DNA of 64,000 nucleotides, taken from Myoxocephalus aenaeus. Taxonomy: Eukaryota; Chordata; Actinopteri; Perciformes; Cottidae. Numbering within the stretch: the stretch's first letter is position 1; each line of letters begins with the position of its first letter. Under the pieces are notes generated by a model, which searched no databases, was not told the DNA's origin, and saw only the letters and a program-made list of their open reading frames with translations. The stretch lies in the NCBI GenBank assembly GCA_038501785.1, contig JBAMJR010000196.1, positions 440,501-504,500 of the forward strand, in the 5' to 3' direction. Shown piece after piece: positions 1-10,524 of this stretch. Both the position numbers and the translations under genes were made by a program.

Positions 1-661
1 CTGATCCCGGGGGCACTGCCAGACCGTCGCCTAGGTAACTGCAATCACGTGCCGACGCCCGGTCCTCCTTCCTCCCTCCCTCCTCCTCCTCCCATGAACC
101 CCTCAGTGAGACAGAGAGAAAATTAGAGATGGCTCCTAATAAGAGTCCTGGTGATAAAAGAAAATGACCAATATTCTTTCTCAGGCAGGGAAATCATTTG
201 AGCTGCAGCCAGTTTTTGTGCAGAAGCAGCAGGGGAGATTAGCTCGATTAAGGCCAAATCAGACCTGCTTCCAATTTGATGAGGGAAGAAGAAGATAATA
301 GCTCTCAGATTGCTTTCTCATGCAGCTCGGGCCTTCACGGAGCGAATTAAACCACTCTTTGTCTCTCGGTCTCTCCGAGTGACTCCAGTCCCCTCAGCCA
401 ATCAGAGACGCTACCTGCTAAATTAGAAAGCTAATATAACCTTTTCTCAGATGAATTATCTTCATGTCCAACTTGGTTTCATTAGGGGAACTTTTTTTTT
501 TTTTGCGGGGTTAGATTAGGTTTTCCACATGGCTGCAGAAAATAGTTGCTTCTGTTAATAACCGGACACATTGAATACAATCGTGTGAATCAGTTTAACC
601 AGAGCTCAAGATATGTAGAATGAACCTGCAGGTAAACATAGCAACACAGCTCTCTGCACCG
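1..661. other. No gene; CT-rich tract and candidate conserved noncoding block
   Basis: No convincing coding frame is seen. A CCT-rich tract lies at about 61-95. The stretch 130-440 is compositionally balanced, has many short homeobox-like TAAT/ATTA words, and lacks the decay and terminal signals of a transposon. That is how conserved noncoding elements often look, but the call rests on appearance only. A T-run lies at about 491-504. Confidence 0.3.
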
Positions 662-1134
662 CAGGGTCCTCTATGGTGCCTTTCCAGTAGAGAAAACATG
701 ATGCAGTGCATTCTATGGTTCCCTTCCAGTAGAGAAAACATGATGGAGTACATTTTATGGTTCCCTTTCAGTAGAGAAACAATTATGCAGTGCATTCAAT
801 GATTCTCTTACAGTAGAGAAAACATGACGGAGTGCATTCTATGGTTCCCATAATGAACTCTTGGGTGCCTTTCCAGTTGAAAAATGTGAATCAGTGCCCA
901 CTTCCTATGGAGAAAACATAATAGAGTGCACTGATGGGTCCATTTTACATGGAAACACACCATGCAGTGCCTTATAGCATTCCCTTCTGGAGAAATGTGA
1001 GGCAGAGCCCTTTGGACTGCCCTTACGGTGGAGAAAACATAATTGATCTCTAGGGTGCCTTTCCAAGGGGAAAACATGTGATGCATTGCACTATTGGGTC
1101 TCTTTAAAGTGGAGAAAACATGATACATTGCCCT
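662..1134. repeat. Degenerate 43-bp minisatellite (about 10-11 copies)
   Basis: Units of roughly 43 bp share the core CAGTAGAGAAAACATGATG followed by a CAGTGCATTCTATGG-like half. The first four units (about 671-840) are close copies. Later units drift and carry small indels, although the GGAGAAAACAT core persists to about 1120. Short open frames on both strands here are by-products of the repeat. Confidence 0.85.
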
Positions 1135-1524
1135 CTAAAAAAACATCATCCGAATTCAAAAGTCAACAAAAGTCAAAAGTCATGTTTTGTTTTTTAATTT
1201 GATGATTGCTGTGCAATACAAGTCATGAATCAATGAGAATAATTGGCGGTAGGAAATCCAACACTTGTTTATATTTAATCCCTTGTATGTATGACAGTAG
1301 GGATGGTAGGCACCACTTACAATGAAAACTACTGAAAAAGGTAAATAGAGACTGTTGGCAGCAGCAGCAGCAGCAGCATCATCGCCAACAATGCAATGCC
1401 ATTGCCATGTTAATCATCGAAAAAATCATGAAAGAACAAAAACAATATAGAAAAATGGCAAAGCAAAGTAGCAAAGTTCTATTTTTGTATTTTTTGGTTC
1501 AGATTTTCTATCTGAATTATCCTT
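1135..1524. other. No gene; short GCA microsatellite
   Basis: AT-rich sequence without a coding frame. A short (GCA)n run occupies about 1359-1378. Nothing else is recognised. Confidence 0.5.
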
Positions 1525-2091
1525 ATGGAAAATGAAAAGGGTCTCGACCAAAGACTGTTTATAAGGATTGGCCGTAGTCATCAACATGTCACTCGTTGGT
1601 TTGTAGATTGTAGTGAAGCCTCGAATTCGGCAATTTCAACGTCACCATCTTGGATTTTGGCTGTGGCCATGTTGTTTTTTGCAACCAGTGAACAGGTAGT
1701 GACCATATCTGTACTGAGGAGGACTGACGTAGAGACGGCGTATACGTCTCTGGTGTCGACCTGTCAATCACCTTGTAGCCCCGCCCCTAAAGCATCCCTT
1801 GCTTTATGGTCTGTTTGACTCTAAATGACCATCATTTACTAAATGAACATCATGCTGTATTGAAGAAGACTTGAAACTAGAGATTGAGACAGAAACTCAT
1901 GTTTACAATGTTTACTGATGGAATAAATCAGTAGAGTCATTCTCTATAGACTTCTATACAACCAGAAGAGTTGCCTCCTTGTGGTCAGTAGAGAGAATGC
2001 AGCATCAACACATGAAGCATAGACTTCTATACAACCAGAGGAGTCGCCCCTTGGTGGTTAGTAGAGAGAATGGGGCTTTAACACATGAATT
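1525..2091 (+). mobile_element. Common teleost interspersed repeat (class unresolved) with a 73-bp internal duplication
   Basis: From memory of teleost sequence, this block matches a widespread noncoding repeat. Recognisable pieces are GACCAAAGACTGT near 1546, GCCATCTTGGATTTTGGC near 1650, AAAGCATCCCTTGCTTTATG near 1790, AATGAACATCATGCTGTATT near 1842, and GACTTCTATACAACCAGA, which occurs twice. The last segment (1946-2018) is followed directly by a diverged second copy (2019-2091), a 73-bp tandem duplication. No terminal inverted repeats or coding capacity are visible. Its class could not be assigned from the sequence. Confidence 0.65.
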
Positions 2092-2634
2092 ACAGTGTAT
2101 TTGTTTAGCAACCAGTTGCCTTAATTTAACTTCTGCACATTTTGTATGCACAGACTGTACGTAAGAAGTGTACGTAGATGTGGAGATTTTTTGCTTGTGT
2201 GAAAGCTTTCAGACCATATTTACTGTAACACCTTTAAGATCTGGTTATTATTCTTATAAAATATGTTTTTGGTAACTTCTGATGAATCCCATAATGTAAT
2301 TGTGTCATGTTCAATATGACAAGCACAGTATATATATTACACAGAAAAATGAGAATAGATGAAAGAAGCTTTGAGAAAACAAACAAACATATTTGAACAA
2401 AACAAACTGAAGCGGAAAAAACAAACTCGATAACGTGATATGTTGTTTGTCAATATTGCTCCTTTTATCATATTCTCATAACTGTGTACTTTTTATTTTG
2501 ATTGCAGTGCTGCTAGTTAGGGTAAACAGAAAGTTTTAAAATGCCAACTCTCCTCTCTGTGAATACATGTCAAACGTATTTTGTAATTGTAGTTACAGTG
2601 TATTTGTTTAGCAACCAGTTGCCTTAATTTAACT
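2090..2634 (+). repeat. Perfect 42-bp direct repeat (2090-2131 and 2593-2634) around a 461-bp spacer
   Basis: The 42 bases at 2090-2131 recur without mismatch at 2593-2634. The first copy abuts the teleost repeat on its left, and the second copy abuts the L2 LINE on its right. The spacer is AT-rich and has no recognised element. The identity suggests a recent event such as an unusually long target duplication or microhomology-driven repair. The mechanism is not resolved. Confidence 0.85.
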
Positions 2635-2905
2635 CAGTCCTCGTACTTCCGACGGTAAGCGTATTGCGTCACTTCCGGTTCCACCGTGTGTGTGTGTGTT
2701 GATAACGTACTTGTCTCAGCTCCAGCTAAACCGAGCTAATTGTGTGATATTCTCCAGTACAAGCGCCTGATCACCTGTTGTACATCTTTCACATCTAAAC
2801 ACTCAACTCTCTTCTTCTTTTAGCGGCTCACCGCCTGCATCTAACTGTCCTGTTTTCACTTTGTTTGTTCTGCTAATCGTTAGCTACCTCACTTAGCAGC
2901 TAGCG

Positions 2906-3779
2906 ATGTCTTCCTCCTCTCCCTCTTCTGCTCTCTCCTGCTCAGCGTGTCACATGTATAGCTATACCTGCCTTCTTTAATGATAACGGTAGATGTAAGA
3001 AGTGTAGTTTATTTGCTAGGTTGGAGGCAGGTCTCAGTGGGTTAGATGCACGGCTCCGCACCATTGAAGCTCAGACGTTAGCTTCGTTAGCCATCCCAAC
3101 TCCCATAGTCGGTGCGGACCAACTAGCTTTAGCTTCTGATAACATTAACTGTTCCCCGGCAGCCCCCGAGCAGCCGAGGGACTGGGTGACTGTACGAGGG
3201 AGGCAGAAGCCGGGATCTAAGCAGTCCTCTGGACACCGCCACCCTCTCCCCGTTTCTAGCCTCTCGCCACTCAGTGGCACTGAGAAACCAACCTTGGTTG
3301 TCGGGAGCTCAATTGTTAGAAACGTGAAGATTGCGAAACCAGGGACCACAGTCAAATGTATTTCTGGGGCCAGGGCGGGCGACGTTGAGTCCTATTTAAA
3401 ACTGTTGGCTAAAGACAAACGTAAATACAGTAAGATTGTAATACACGTCGGCTTTAATGACTCCCGGCTTCGCCACTCGGAAGTCACTAAAATCGGCGTG
3501 GAGTCGGTGTGTGCTTACGCCAAAACAATGGCGGACTCGGTAGTCTTCTCTGGCCCGCTCCCAAACACAGTGACTGATGAGATGTATAGCCGCATGTCAA
3601 CTTTCCACCGTTGGTTGTCACGGTGGTGTCCAGCAAACAATGTGGGCTTCGTAGATAACTGGCGGTCTTTCCGGGGAAACCCAGGTCTGATTAGGGGTGA
3701 CGGCATCCATCCCACTTCGGATGGAGCGGATCTCCTTTCTGCAAATATGACCAAGCTTATTGGTCGACCTCGTGCATGA
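2906..3779 (+). pseudogene. L2 ORF1: cysteine-rich N-terminus plus SGNH/esterase-like domain, frameshifted
   Basis: The long open part runs 3021-3779 (252 codons). The natural start is probably the ATG at 2906. It opens a serine-rich leader with a C-x2-C pair, and a second pair (R-C-K-K-C) appears in another frame at about 2990-3010, so a one-base indel near 2977-2985 splits the zinc-finger-like N-terminus from the rest. The C-terminal half shows the SGNH hydrolase blocks in order: VVGSSIVRN (Ser block), GARAGD, HVGFNDSR and GDGIHPT (Asp/His block). In CR1/L2 LINEs this ORF1 type is an RNA-associated esterase-like protein; its exact role in transposition is not settled. It ends with TGA just before the ORF2 frame opens. 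Confidence 0.85.
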
Positions 3780-3845
3780 CAGACCAGAAAGCAGAAGCAG
3801 AGTTGTAGTCTTACACCCTTCTCTGCACTTCCTGCATTTTCTTTA

Positions 3846-6800
3846 GGGCAGCTGCCCATCTTTAACTCTATAGAGACGGTGTCTGTCCCACGGCCACTTA
3901 AATTAATTAAATCAAAAGTAACCAAAAGAGGAGTTATAGAAAACAACCTCATAAAGGTTAACACCACTACTGCAATAGTGCAACACGATAGGATAATTAA
4001 ATGTGGACTCCTAAATATTAGATCTTTGTCTTCTAAAGCTGTATTAGTAAATTAATTAATATCTGACAACCATATTGATGTATTTTGTCTTACTGAAACC
4101 TGGCTGAAACATGAGGAATATGTCAGCCTAAATGAATCTACTCCTCCAAGTCATGTTAATATGCACATTCCTCGAGACACCGGCCGAGGAGGTGGAGTAG
4201 CTGCCATCTTTGACTCGGGTCTGCTGATGGGTCCTAAACCTGGATTGAGCTGCAACTCATTTGAAAGCCTCGTTCTTAGTATTTCACATCCAACCTGGAA
4301 AACAGTACAGCCGATTCTGTTTGTCGTGGTATACCGAGCACCAGGTTTGTACTCCGAATTTATATCTGAATTTTCTGAGTTTTTGTCAAGTTTGGTCCTT
4401 AAGACTGATAAGGTTATTATTGTAGGTGATTTTAATATTCATGTGGATGTTAGCAATGATAGCCTTAGTGTTGCATTTAGCTTATTGTTAGATTCGATTG
4501 GCTTCTGTCAGAGAGTACAGGAACCGACTCACTGCTTTAACCACACCCTCGACCTTGTTCTTACATATGGCATTGATGTGGAGCACTTAGTAGTGTTTCC
4601 ACAGAACCCTCTTTTATCAGACCATTGCCTTATAACTTTTGAGTTTATGCTACCAGATTGTACAGCGTTAGGCAAGAGTTTTTACACCAGATGTCTAACT
4701 GACGGTGCTGTTGCTAGATTTAAGGAAGCGATTCCTTCTGTATTTAATTCATTACCATGTCTCAATATAACAGATGACTCCTGTGCTAACTTTACTCCCT
4801 CCCAGATTGATCAGCTCGTTGATAGTGCTACTGGCTCACTGAGAGTGACACTGGACTCGATAGCCCCTCTAAAAAAGAGGATCATTAAGCAAAGGAGGCT
4901 CGCTCCATGGTACAACCCTCAGACCCGCATATTGAAGCAAGCATCACGGAAGCTTGAGGGCATATGGCGCTCCAACGGTCTGGAGGAGTCCCGGTTGGTT
5001 TGGCGGGATAGTATGAGAACATATAAGAAGGCCCTCCGTAATGCCAGAGGAGCCTACTACTCATCACTAATAGAGAAAAACAAGAGCAACCCTAGGTTTC
5101 TCTTTAGCACTGTGGCCAGGCTGGCTGAGAGTCATAGCTCGGTGGATCCGTGTATTCCTATAGACCTCAGTAGTAATGACTTTATGAACTTCTTCAATGA
5201 TAAGATTATGGCCATTAGAGACAGGATCGGTGATCTCCTGCCCTCGACTACTGCCGGTCCATCCTCAGGTGGGATGGCCATGGAGGAGGCTGTGGGCCCT
5301 GCTGTGCGTCTGGATGGATTTTTTACCATCAACCTCGACCAACTGTCTTCAATGGTTTCTACTTCTAAATCTTCTACCTGTCTCCTAGACCCTGTTCCGA
5401 CAAAGCTGTTTAAAGAAGTTTTACCCTTAATTTGTGCCTCTGTACTAGATATTATCAATGGGTCTTTACTAATGGGTCATGTACCACAGTCTTTTAAAGT
5501 AGCTGTAATTAAACCTCTTCTTAAGAAGCCCACCCTGGATCCAGAGGTGTTGGCTAACTACAGACCTATCTCTAACCTTCCCTTCCTCTCTAAGATACTG
5601 GAGAAGGTAGTCGCAAATCAGTTGTGCGACTTTTTACATAACAATAGTTTATTTGAGGAATTTCAGTCAGGATTTAGAAAGCATCATAGCACAGAGACAG
5701 CACTAGTGACAATTACTAATGACCTTCTAGTTGCATCAGATAGGGGACTTGTCTCTGTACTTGTCCTGTTAGACCTTAGTGCAGCATTTGACACCATTGA
5801 CCATGACATCTTATTACAGAGACTAGACCAGTTGATTGGTATTAAAGGTACAGCATTAAGCTGGTTTAAGTCGTATTTATCAGATAGATCTCAGTTTGTA
5901 TTTGTAAACGATGAGTCCTCGATGACCACCGCCGTTCGTCATGGAGTTCCACAAGGTTCTGTGCTTGGACCAATTTTATTCACCTTATATATGCTTCCCT
6001 TAGGCAATATTATCAGAAAACACTCCATAAACCTTCACTGTTATGCCGATGATACTCAACTATATCTGTCAATCAAGCCAGATGAAATCCACCAGGTCAC
6101 TAAACTTCAAGCGTGTCTTAAAGACATCAAAACCTGGATGACCTGCAACTTCCTGTTGCTGAACTCTGACAAGACTGAAGTTATTCTACTCGGCCCAGAA
6201 CACCTCAGAAATCAACTATCTGACGATATGGTTTCCCTGGATGGCATCGCTCTGGCATCCACCACCACCGTAAGGAATCTCAGAGTTATTTTTGACCAGG
6301 ACCTATCCTTTGGCTCCCACGTGAAACAGATCTCAAGGACTGCCTTTTTTCACCTACGGAACATCTCAAAGATCCGGCACATCCTGTCACAAAGCGATGC
6401 AGAAACATTGATCCACGCATTTGTTACTTCAAGACTGGATTACTGTAACTCCGTATTATCAGGCTGCTCCGGAAAGTCCCTTGGGTCTCTCCAGCTGATC
6501 CAGAATGCTGCAGCTCGTGTACTAACAAGGACTCGGAAGAGAGATCACATTACTCCTGTATTAGCTGCTCTCCACTGGCTTCCTGTAAGATCGAGAATCA
6601 TATTTAAAATCCTCCTCACCTATAAAGCCTTAGCTGGTGATGCACCATCATATCTTAAAGAGCTTATAGTGCCATATTACCCCACCAGAGCGTTACGCTC
6701 ACTGAATGCAGGGTTACTTGTGGTTCCCAGAGTCTTAAAAAGTAGGTTGGGGGCTAGAGCTTTCAGTTATCGTGCTCCTCTTCTGTGGAATCAGCTTCCA

Positions 6801-6881
6801 CTTTCAGTCCGGGGGGCAGACACAGTCACCTCATTTAAGAGTAGACTTAAGACTTTCCTCTTTGATAGCGCTTATACTTAG
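3846..6881 (+). pseudogene. L2 ORF2: AP endonuclease plus reverse transcriptase, one nonsense codon
   Basis: This ORF encodes the polyprotein that nicks target DNA and primes reverse transcription of the LINE RNA. The APE endonuclease begins near 4010 (LLNIRSLSSKA), then LTETWL, GDFNIHVD (near 4423) and SDHCLITF. The reverse transcriptase shows NYRPISNLP, AAFDTIDHDIL (near 5781), GVPQGSVLGP (near 5943) and the catalytic YADD box at about 6042. The end has the usual CR1/L2 C-terminal segment with repeated Leu/Arg-rich blocks. An in-frame TAA at 4053-4055 cuts the endonuclease N-terminus. Downstream, 4161-6881 is open for 906 codons. Because nearly the whole frame is intact, I judge this a recent insertion disabled by a single substitution. 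Confidence 0.92.
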
Positions 6882-7667
6882 GGCTGTTTCAGGCTTATAG
6901 TTAGGGCTGGCTCAGGTTTGCCCTGGTCCAGCCCCTAGATATGCTGCTATAGGCCTAGACTGCTGGGGGACATCTTAGGATACACTGAGCTCCTCTTCTC
7001 TTCCTCTTTCGCTCCTCTTCTCTTCCTCTTTCACTCCTCCTCTCCTCTTCTTTCTCTCCATCTGGATAAACTATTGTCTCTTCAATGCACATTACTAACT
7101 CTACTTTCTTTTTCCATGGATTCATGGCTGCCTGGAACCGGTCCTGCCCCGGGTCCTGCCCCGGGTCCTGCCGCCCCCCCACCCACCCCTCCTGCCATGG
7201 ATCCATGGCTGCCTGGAACCGGTCCTGCCTGCTGCCATGGCCCTGCTGATGGAACCGGCCTGGAACCGGTCCTACCTGCTGCCATGGCCCTTCTGATGCC
7301 CCCCTCCTCTCTACTGCCTTCTGCTTCATGGATTATCAGGATCATGGACCATGCCTAATACTCATTATATGAATAATTTCTGTCATATTCATTGAATGTG
7401 CTGTAACTACGCTATTCATTCTGGCCACATGACATCTATTGCTTCTGTCCATCCGGGGAGAGGGATCCTCCTCTGTTGCTCTCCCTCAGGTTTCTTCCCT
7501 TTTTTTCCCTGTGAAAGGGTTTTTACTATCTTTCTAGGGGAGTTTTTCCTGATCCGATGTGAGGTCCCGGGACAGGGATGTTATGTGTACAGATTGTAAA
7601 GCCCTCCGAGGCAAACTTGTATTTGTGATGTTGGGCTATATAAAATAAACTGAATTGAATTGAATTA

Positions 7668-8614
7668 GTTCTTTGTTGAAGTTTAAGTTTTTCAGGTTTT
7701 ATTTCGAGGACGAGATGATGAGTTGATGATGTCCGTGGGTACACTGGATGTCAGCTGATGTCACAATGTTTCCTGCATTTCTCAGCTTTAATTGAAAATT
7801 ATGTTGAAAAGTAAATTTAAAGAAAGCAAATGTAGTATGAGATATGTCTGCAGAAAAACAACACCCATTAAAAACTCCACCAGCCTTCGTATTTAACTCA
7901 ATTAAGAACACGACTGGTAGGAATTAAACAGTAATTACACTGACTGCTGCTTTCAATAGCTTTAAAGCATGTAAACAATATTATGTATGAATTGAATACA
8001 TTTTCTTTCTGAGGATGAAGATGTATTTCTAGAGAATATTCAGGTGTCACCAGAAAATATGTGCAAATTACACCATAACGCTTAAATACAGTCAGAGATC
8101 AATGAAAACTAAATTTAAATTGTTTTTTTATTTATCTGTATAACAGGACGCATACGTTCATTATTATACACTCAAGTAAAAACCGACACCACGCTGCTGG
8201 AGACCCAAGACGTAGTGCTGGACCCGCTGGAGGGAAGGAGGCAACAGGAGAACCAGAACCAGGACTTAGATGGGCAGACTGTCAGACCCTGCTTCAGTAG
8301 AATGAGAGGTTTTCTAAAGGGACCCTGGTGCTCAGAGACACTACCACTTTAGTCCACATGGGGCACCAGAATCACCACATCAGGAAAGTTCAATGCAGTA
8401 GCTTTAAGTAAGCTTTTGAGAACAGGACTTTTACTTACGTTTTTTTTTACAGTATGGTAAAATTACTTTTACTGCAGTAAAGGCACACATACATAAGTTA
8501 CCTCTACATTTCCAGGAGTGATGCAGCCACAGAGAGACACAACCTCCTCCTCAACTCCTCCATCTTGTTTTCATGCTGCCTGTCTGTCTGCTGCCTCTCT
8601 CTCTCACTCACTCA

Positions 8615-8690
<76 letters not shown>

Positions 8691-9605
8691 CCAGATTAAA
8701 CCGTCTCGTGGCATTTAGACGGGGTCCTCTGGTTTTGAGGTGGGCTAAGCGCTGTCACATGTCAGCCCATTGGTTGGGCCCCGGTAAGCGAGGGCAGCTT
8801 TACCACACACACACACACATCAAACACCTTCTCAAGCCAATGCTTTGACAACCGTCAGCCAGCGGCTGATTGGAGCCGACTGAGGCCGGTTCAGACGGGG
8901 CCTTGGGGGCCTCGGGGCTGTCACACAGGACGGAAAGTAAAGGAACCGAGAGGAAGCCCGATGATTTGATTTGATCTCTTTTAATTTCATATTCTAGAAA
9001 TGTTGAAGCTCTATGATCTTAAAACTGAAACCCACTGACCTTTGTACTTGTGAGCTTGTTCTCTGAACACCAGAACTCAAAAATATCCAGAGAAGGTTTT
9101 TACGTTGAAGTGAAAAGACATACACTGGAAACAGACATATTGAATGCGTGATAAACATGGTGGAAGAACATTAACTAGAGTACATGTACATGAGTACAAT
9201 TTAGATGTACTTGTACTTAACTTGAGGTACAGCATTTATTTGGTCCAAGGCTGCAGGTGAGGCCGGATTTTGGTCTGTCAACGGTGGAATGGTCTCTGCT
9301 GGATCTGGGTCTAGTCCACGGTGGACTGGTCTCTGCTGGAGACCCCGCTGGAGGCTGACCCGAAGGAGGTTCTGGTGAACCTGCATGATGTTATCTGGTT
9401 TCATCAGAATCCGACCCGGTGGCTCCGATGAGGAGCTTTAAGAAGAACTCTATAGAACCAGACCATCTTCTCTCTGGTGGTCTGTTTACTGGTGGAGGTC
9501 TAGAGAGGACGTTTTTATCCAAAGCGACTTACATAAGTCCTCATTCAACCATGAGTACAAACTCAGAACAACAAGAATCAAGAAAGTGCAATTTCTTCAA
9601 GAAAG
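7668..9605. other. Single-copy DNA, no gene recognised; SINE-tail-like fragment at its right edge
   Basis: No coding signal is found apart from repeat-driven frames over the CA microsatellite. At about 9510-9600 there is a fragment with TTTTTATCCAAAGCGACTTA. This is the reverse complement of the 3' part of many tRNA-derived teleost SINEs, and it is related to the tail of the SINE at 60.8 kb. It ends at the TTAA where a piggyBac-like element starts. Confidence 0.5.
8615..8686. repeat. (CA)n microsatellite
   Basis: About 36 uninterrupted CA dinucleotides, preceded by CTCACTCACT repeats. A shorter (CA) run lies at about 8804-8819. Confidence 0.97.
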
Positions 9606-9870
9606 TTAACCCTTACGACTCTGCGACCGCGGTTCCGCGGTATACAATGTTTCCGTTTTGAAAATATTAATTTCTTCGGGATAATTCTGCACAGAAATAT
9701 GGTTAAACTTCTCCAAGATTCAGTAGAACTTCCGCCTCCGCTGCCTTGTGTCCGCGACGTGTTCACAACGAGATCAGAGCATCTAAACATGGATGTGTCA
9801 TATGACGAGTACGAAGCTTTACTGTGAGACAGAGAGAAGGGGCCAAGAAGGGAGTTTACTGTGAGCGAAG

Positions 9871-10332
9871 TGTGATGGAAGATTTTCCTGTAGATCTGTT
9901 AAAAAGGAATGCTGTCTCTCTGAATCAAAGTTGTCTTAAGTCGGTTTATTCTTGCAAGAAGGAAAGGTCTGCCACACTGCTACTCGGAGCAACCTGTGAC
10001 ATAGAATTCAATGGATCAGAAGTCACAAGCCTGCTTATAACACGATGCGGGTTACGCCTCCAATGAAGGAGACGAGAGTAGCTGATTTCTGTTCAAGAAC
10101 CATGAACCCCCCAGATCTTGTCATCAGAGGACTTACATTTCCTTTGTCCTGAGAAGTCAACCCTTTATCTGGTTACGACCCCCCATATACAAGTGAAGGA
10201 ATCTCAACAGCTCTTTGATCCCAGTACTCATCCCAGTACATCTGCTTCTCCCCCCATTTGGTACTTCATCTCTGAGGGTCATTTAAGGTTCAATCCTCAG
10301 ACAACATTACAACACAATATTTTACCATTGCA
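9871..10332 (-). repeat. 3' LTR of the provirus
   Basis: 462 bp, a direct repeat of 17378-17865. Read on the minus strand it starts TGCAATGG and ends CATCACA. A TATA-like word (TATATGG) lies at about 10184-10190 and an AATAAA signal at 9945-9950, in the right order for U3-R. It lacks the poly-C expansion seen in the other LTR and carries an extra 8-bp segment (about 10211-10218). Confidence 0.92.
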
Positions 10333-10345
10333 TTCCACTCTTTTG
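10333..10345 (-). promoter_or_regulatory. Polypurine tract of the provirus
   Basis: The minus-strand sequence CAAAAGAGTGGAA sits directly before the U3 start of the 3' LTR, where plus-strand DNA synthesis is primed in retroviruses. Confidence 0.8.
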
Positions 10346-10524
10346 ATTACATAATAATCACACAGTATGCAAAAATATAGCGTGTACATCATATTACAGA
10401 ATCCTATAAGGTACAAATTCATTCATGGTTAAAAATACTTTAAAAAACAGTTTCAAAGAGAGGTATTTCTTGGTGTGTAGCAAGCATACATAAAACCCTT
10501 TTGTTTTACACAGGAGATTCGTCA

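Larger units (their letters stand above)
2635..7667 (+). mobile_element. Nearly full-length L2-type LINE (non-LTR retrotransposon)
   Basis: The order is 5' UTR (about 2635-2905), ORF1 with an esterase-like domain, ORF2 with endonuclease and reverse transcriptase, then a 3' UTR ending in GGGCTATATAAAATAAACTG and a (TGAAT)n tail at about 7650-7667. This order and tail are typical of teleost L2/CR1-group LINEs. The 3' UTR contains imperfect repeats of a GGATTCATGGCTGCCTGGAA-like unit (about 7115-7290). Only two coding lesions were found, one in each ORF, so the copy is young but not autonomous as it stands. The exact 5' boundary and the target-site duplication could not be fixed. Confidence 0.9.

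Noticed and set aside
8518..8848. Threonine/histidine-repeat frames
   Set aside because: Direct translation of the (CA)n microsatellite.
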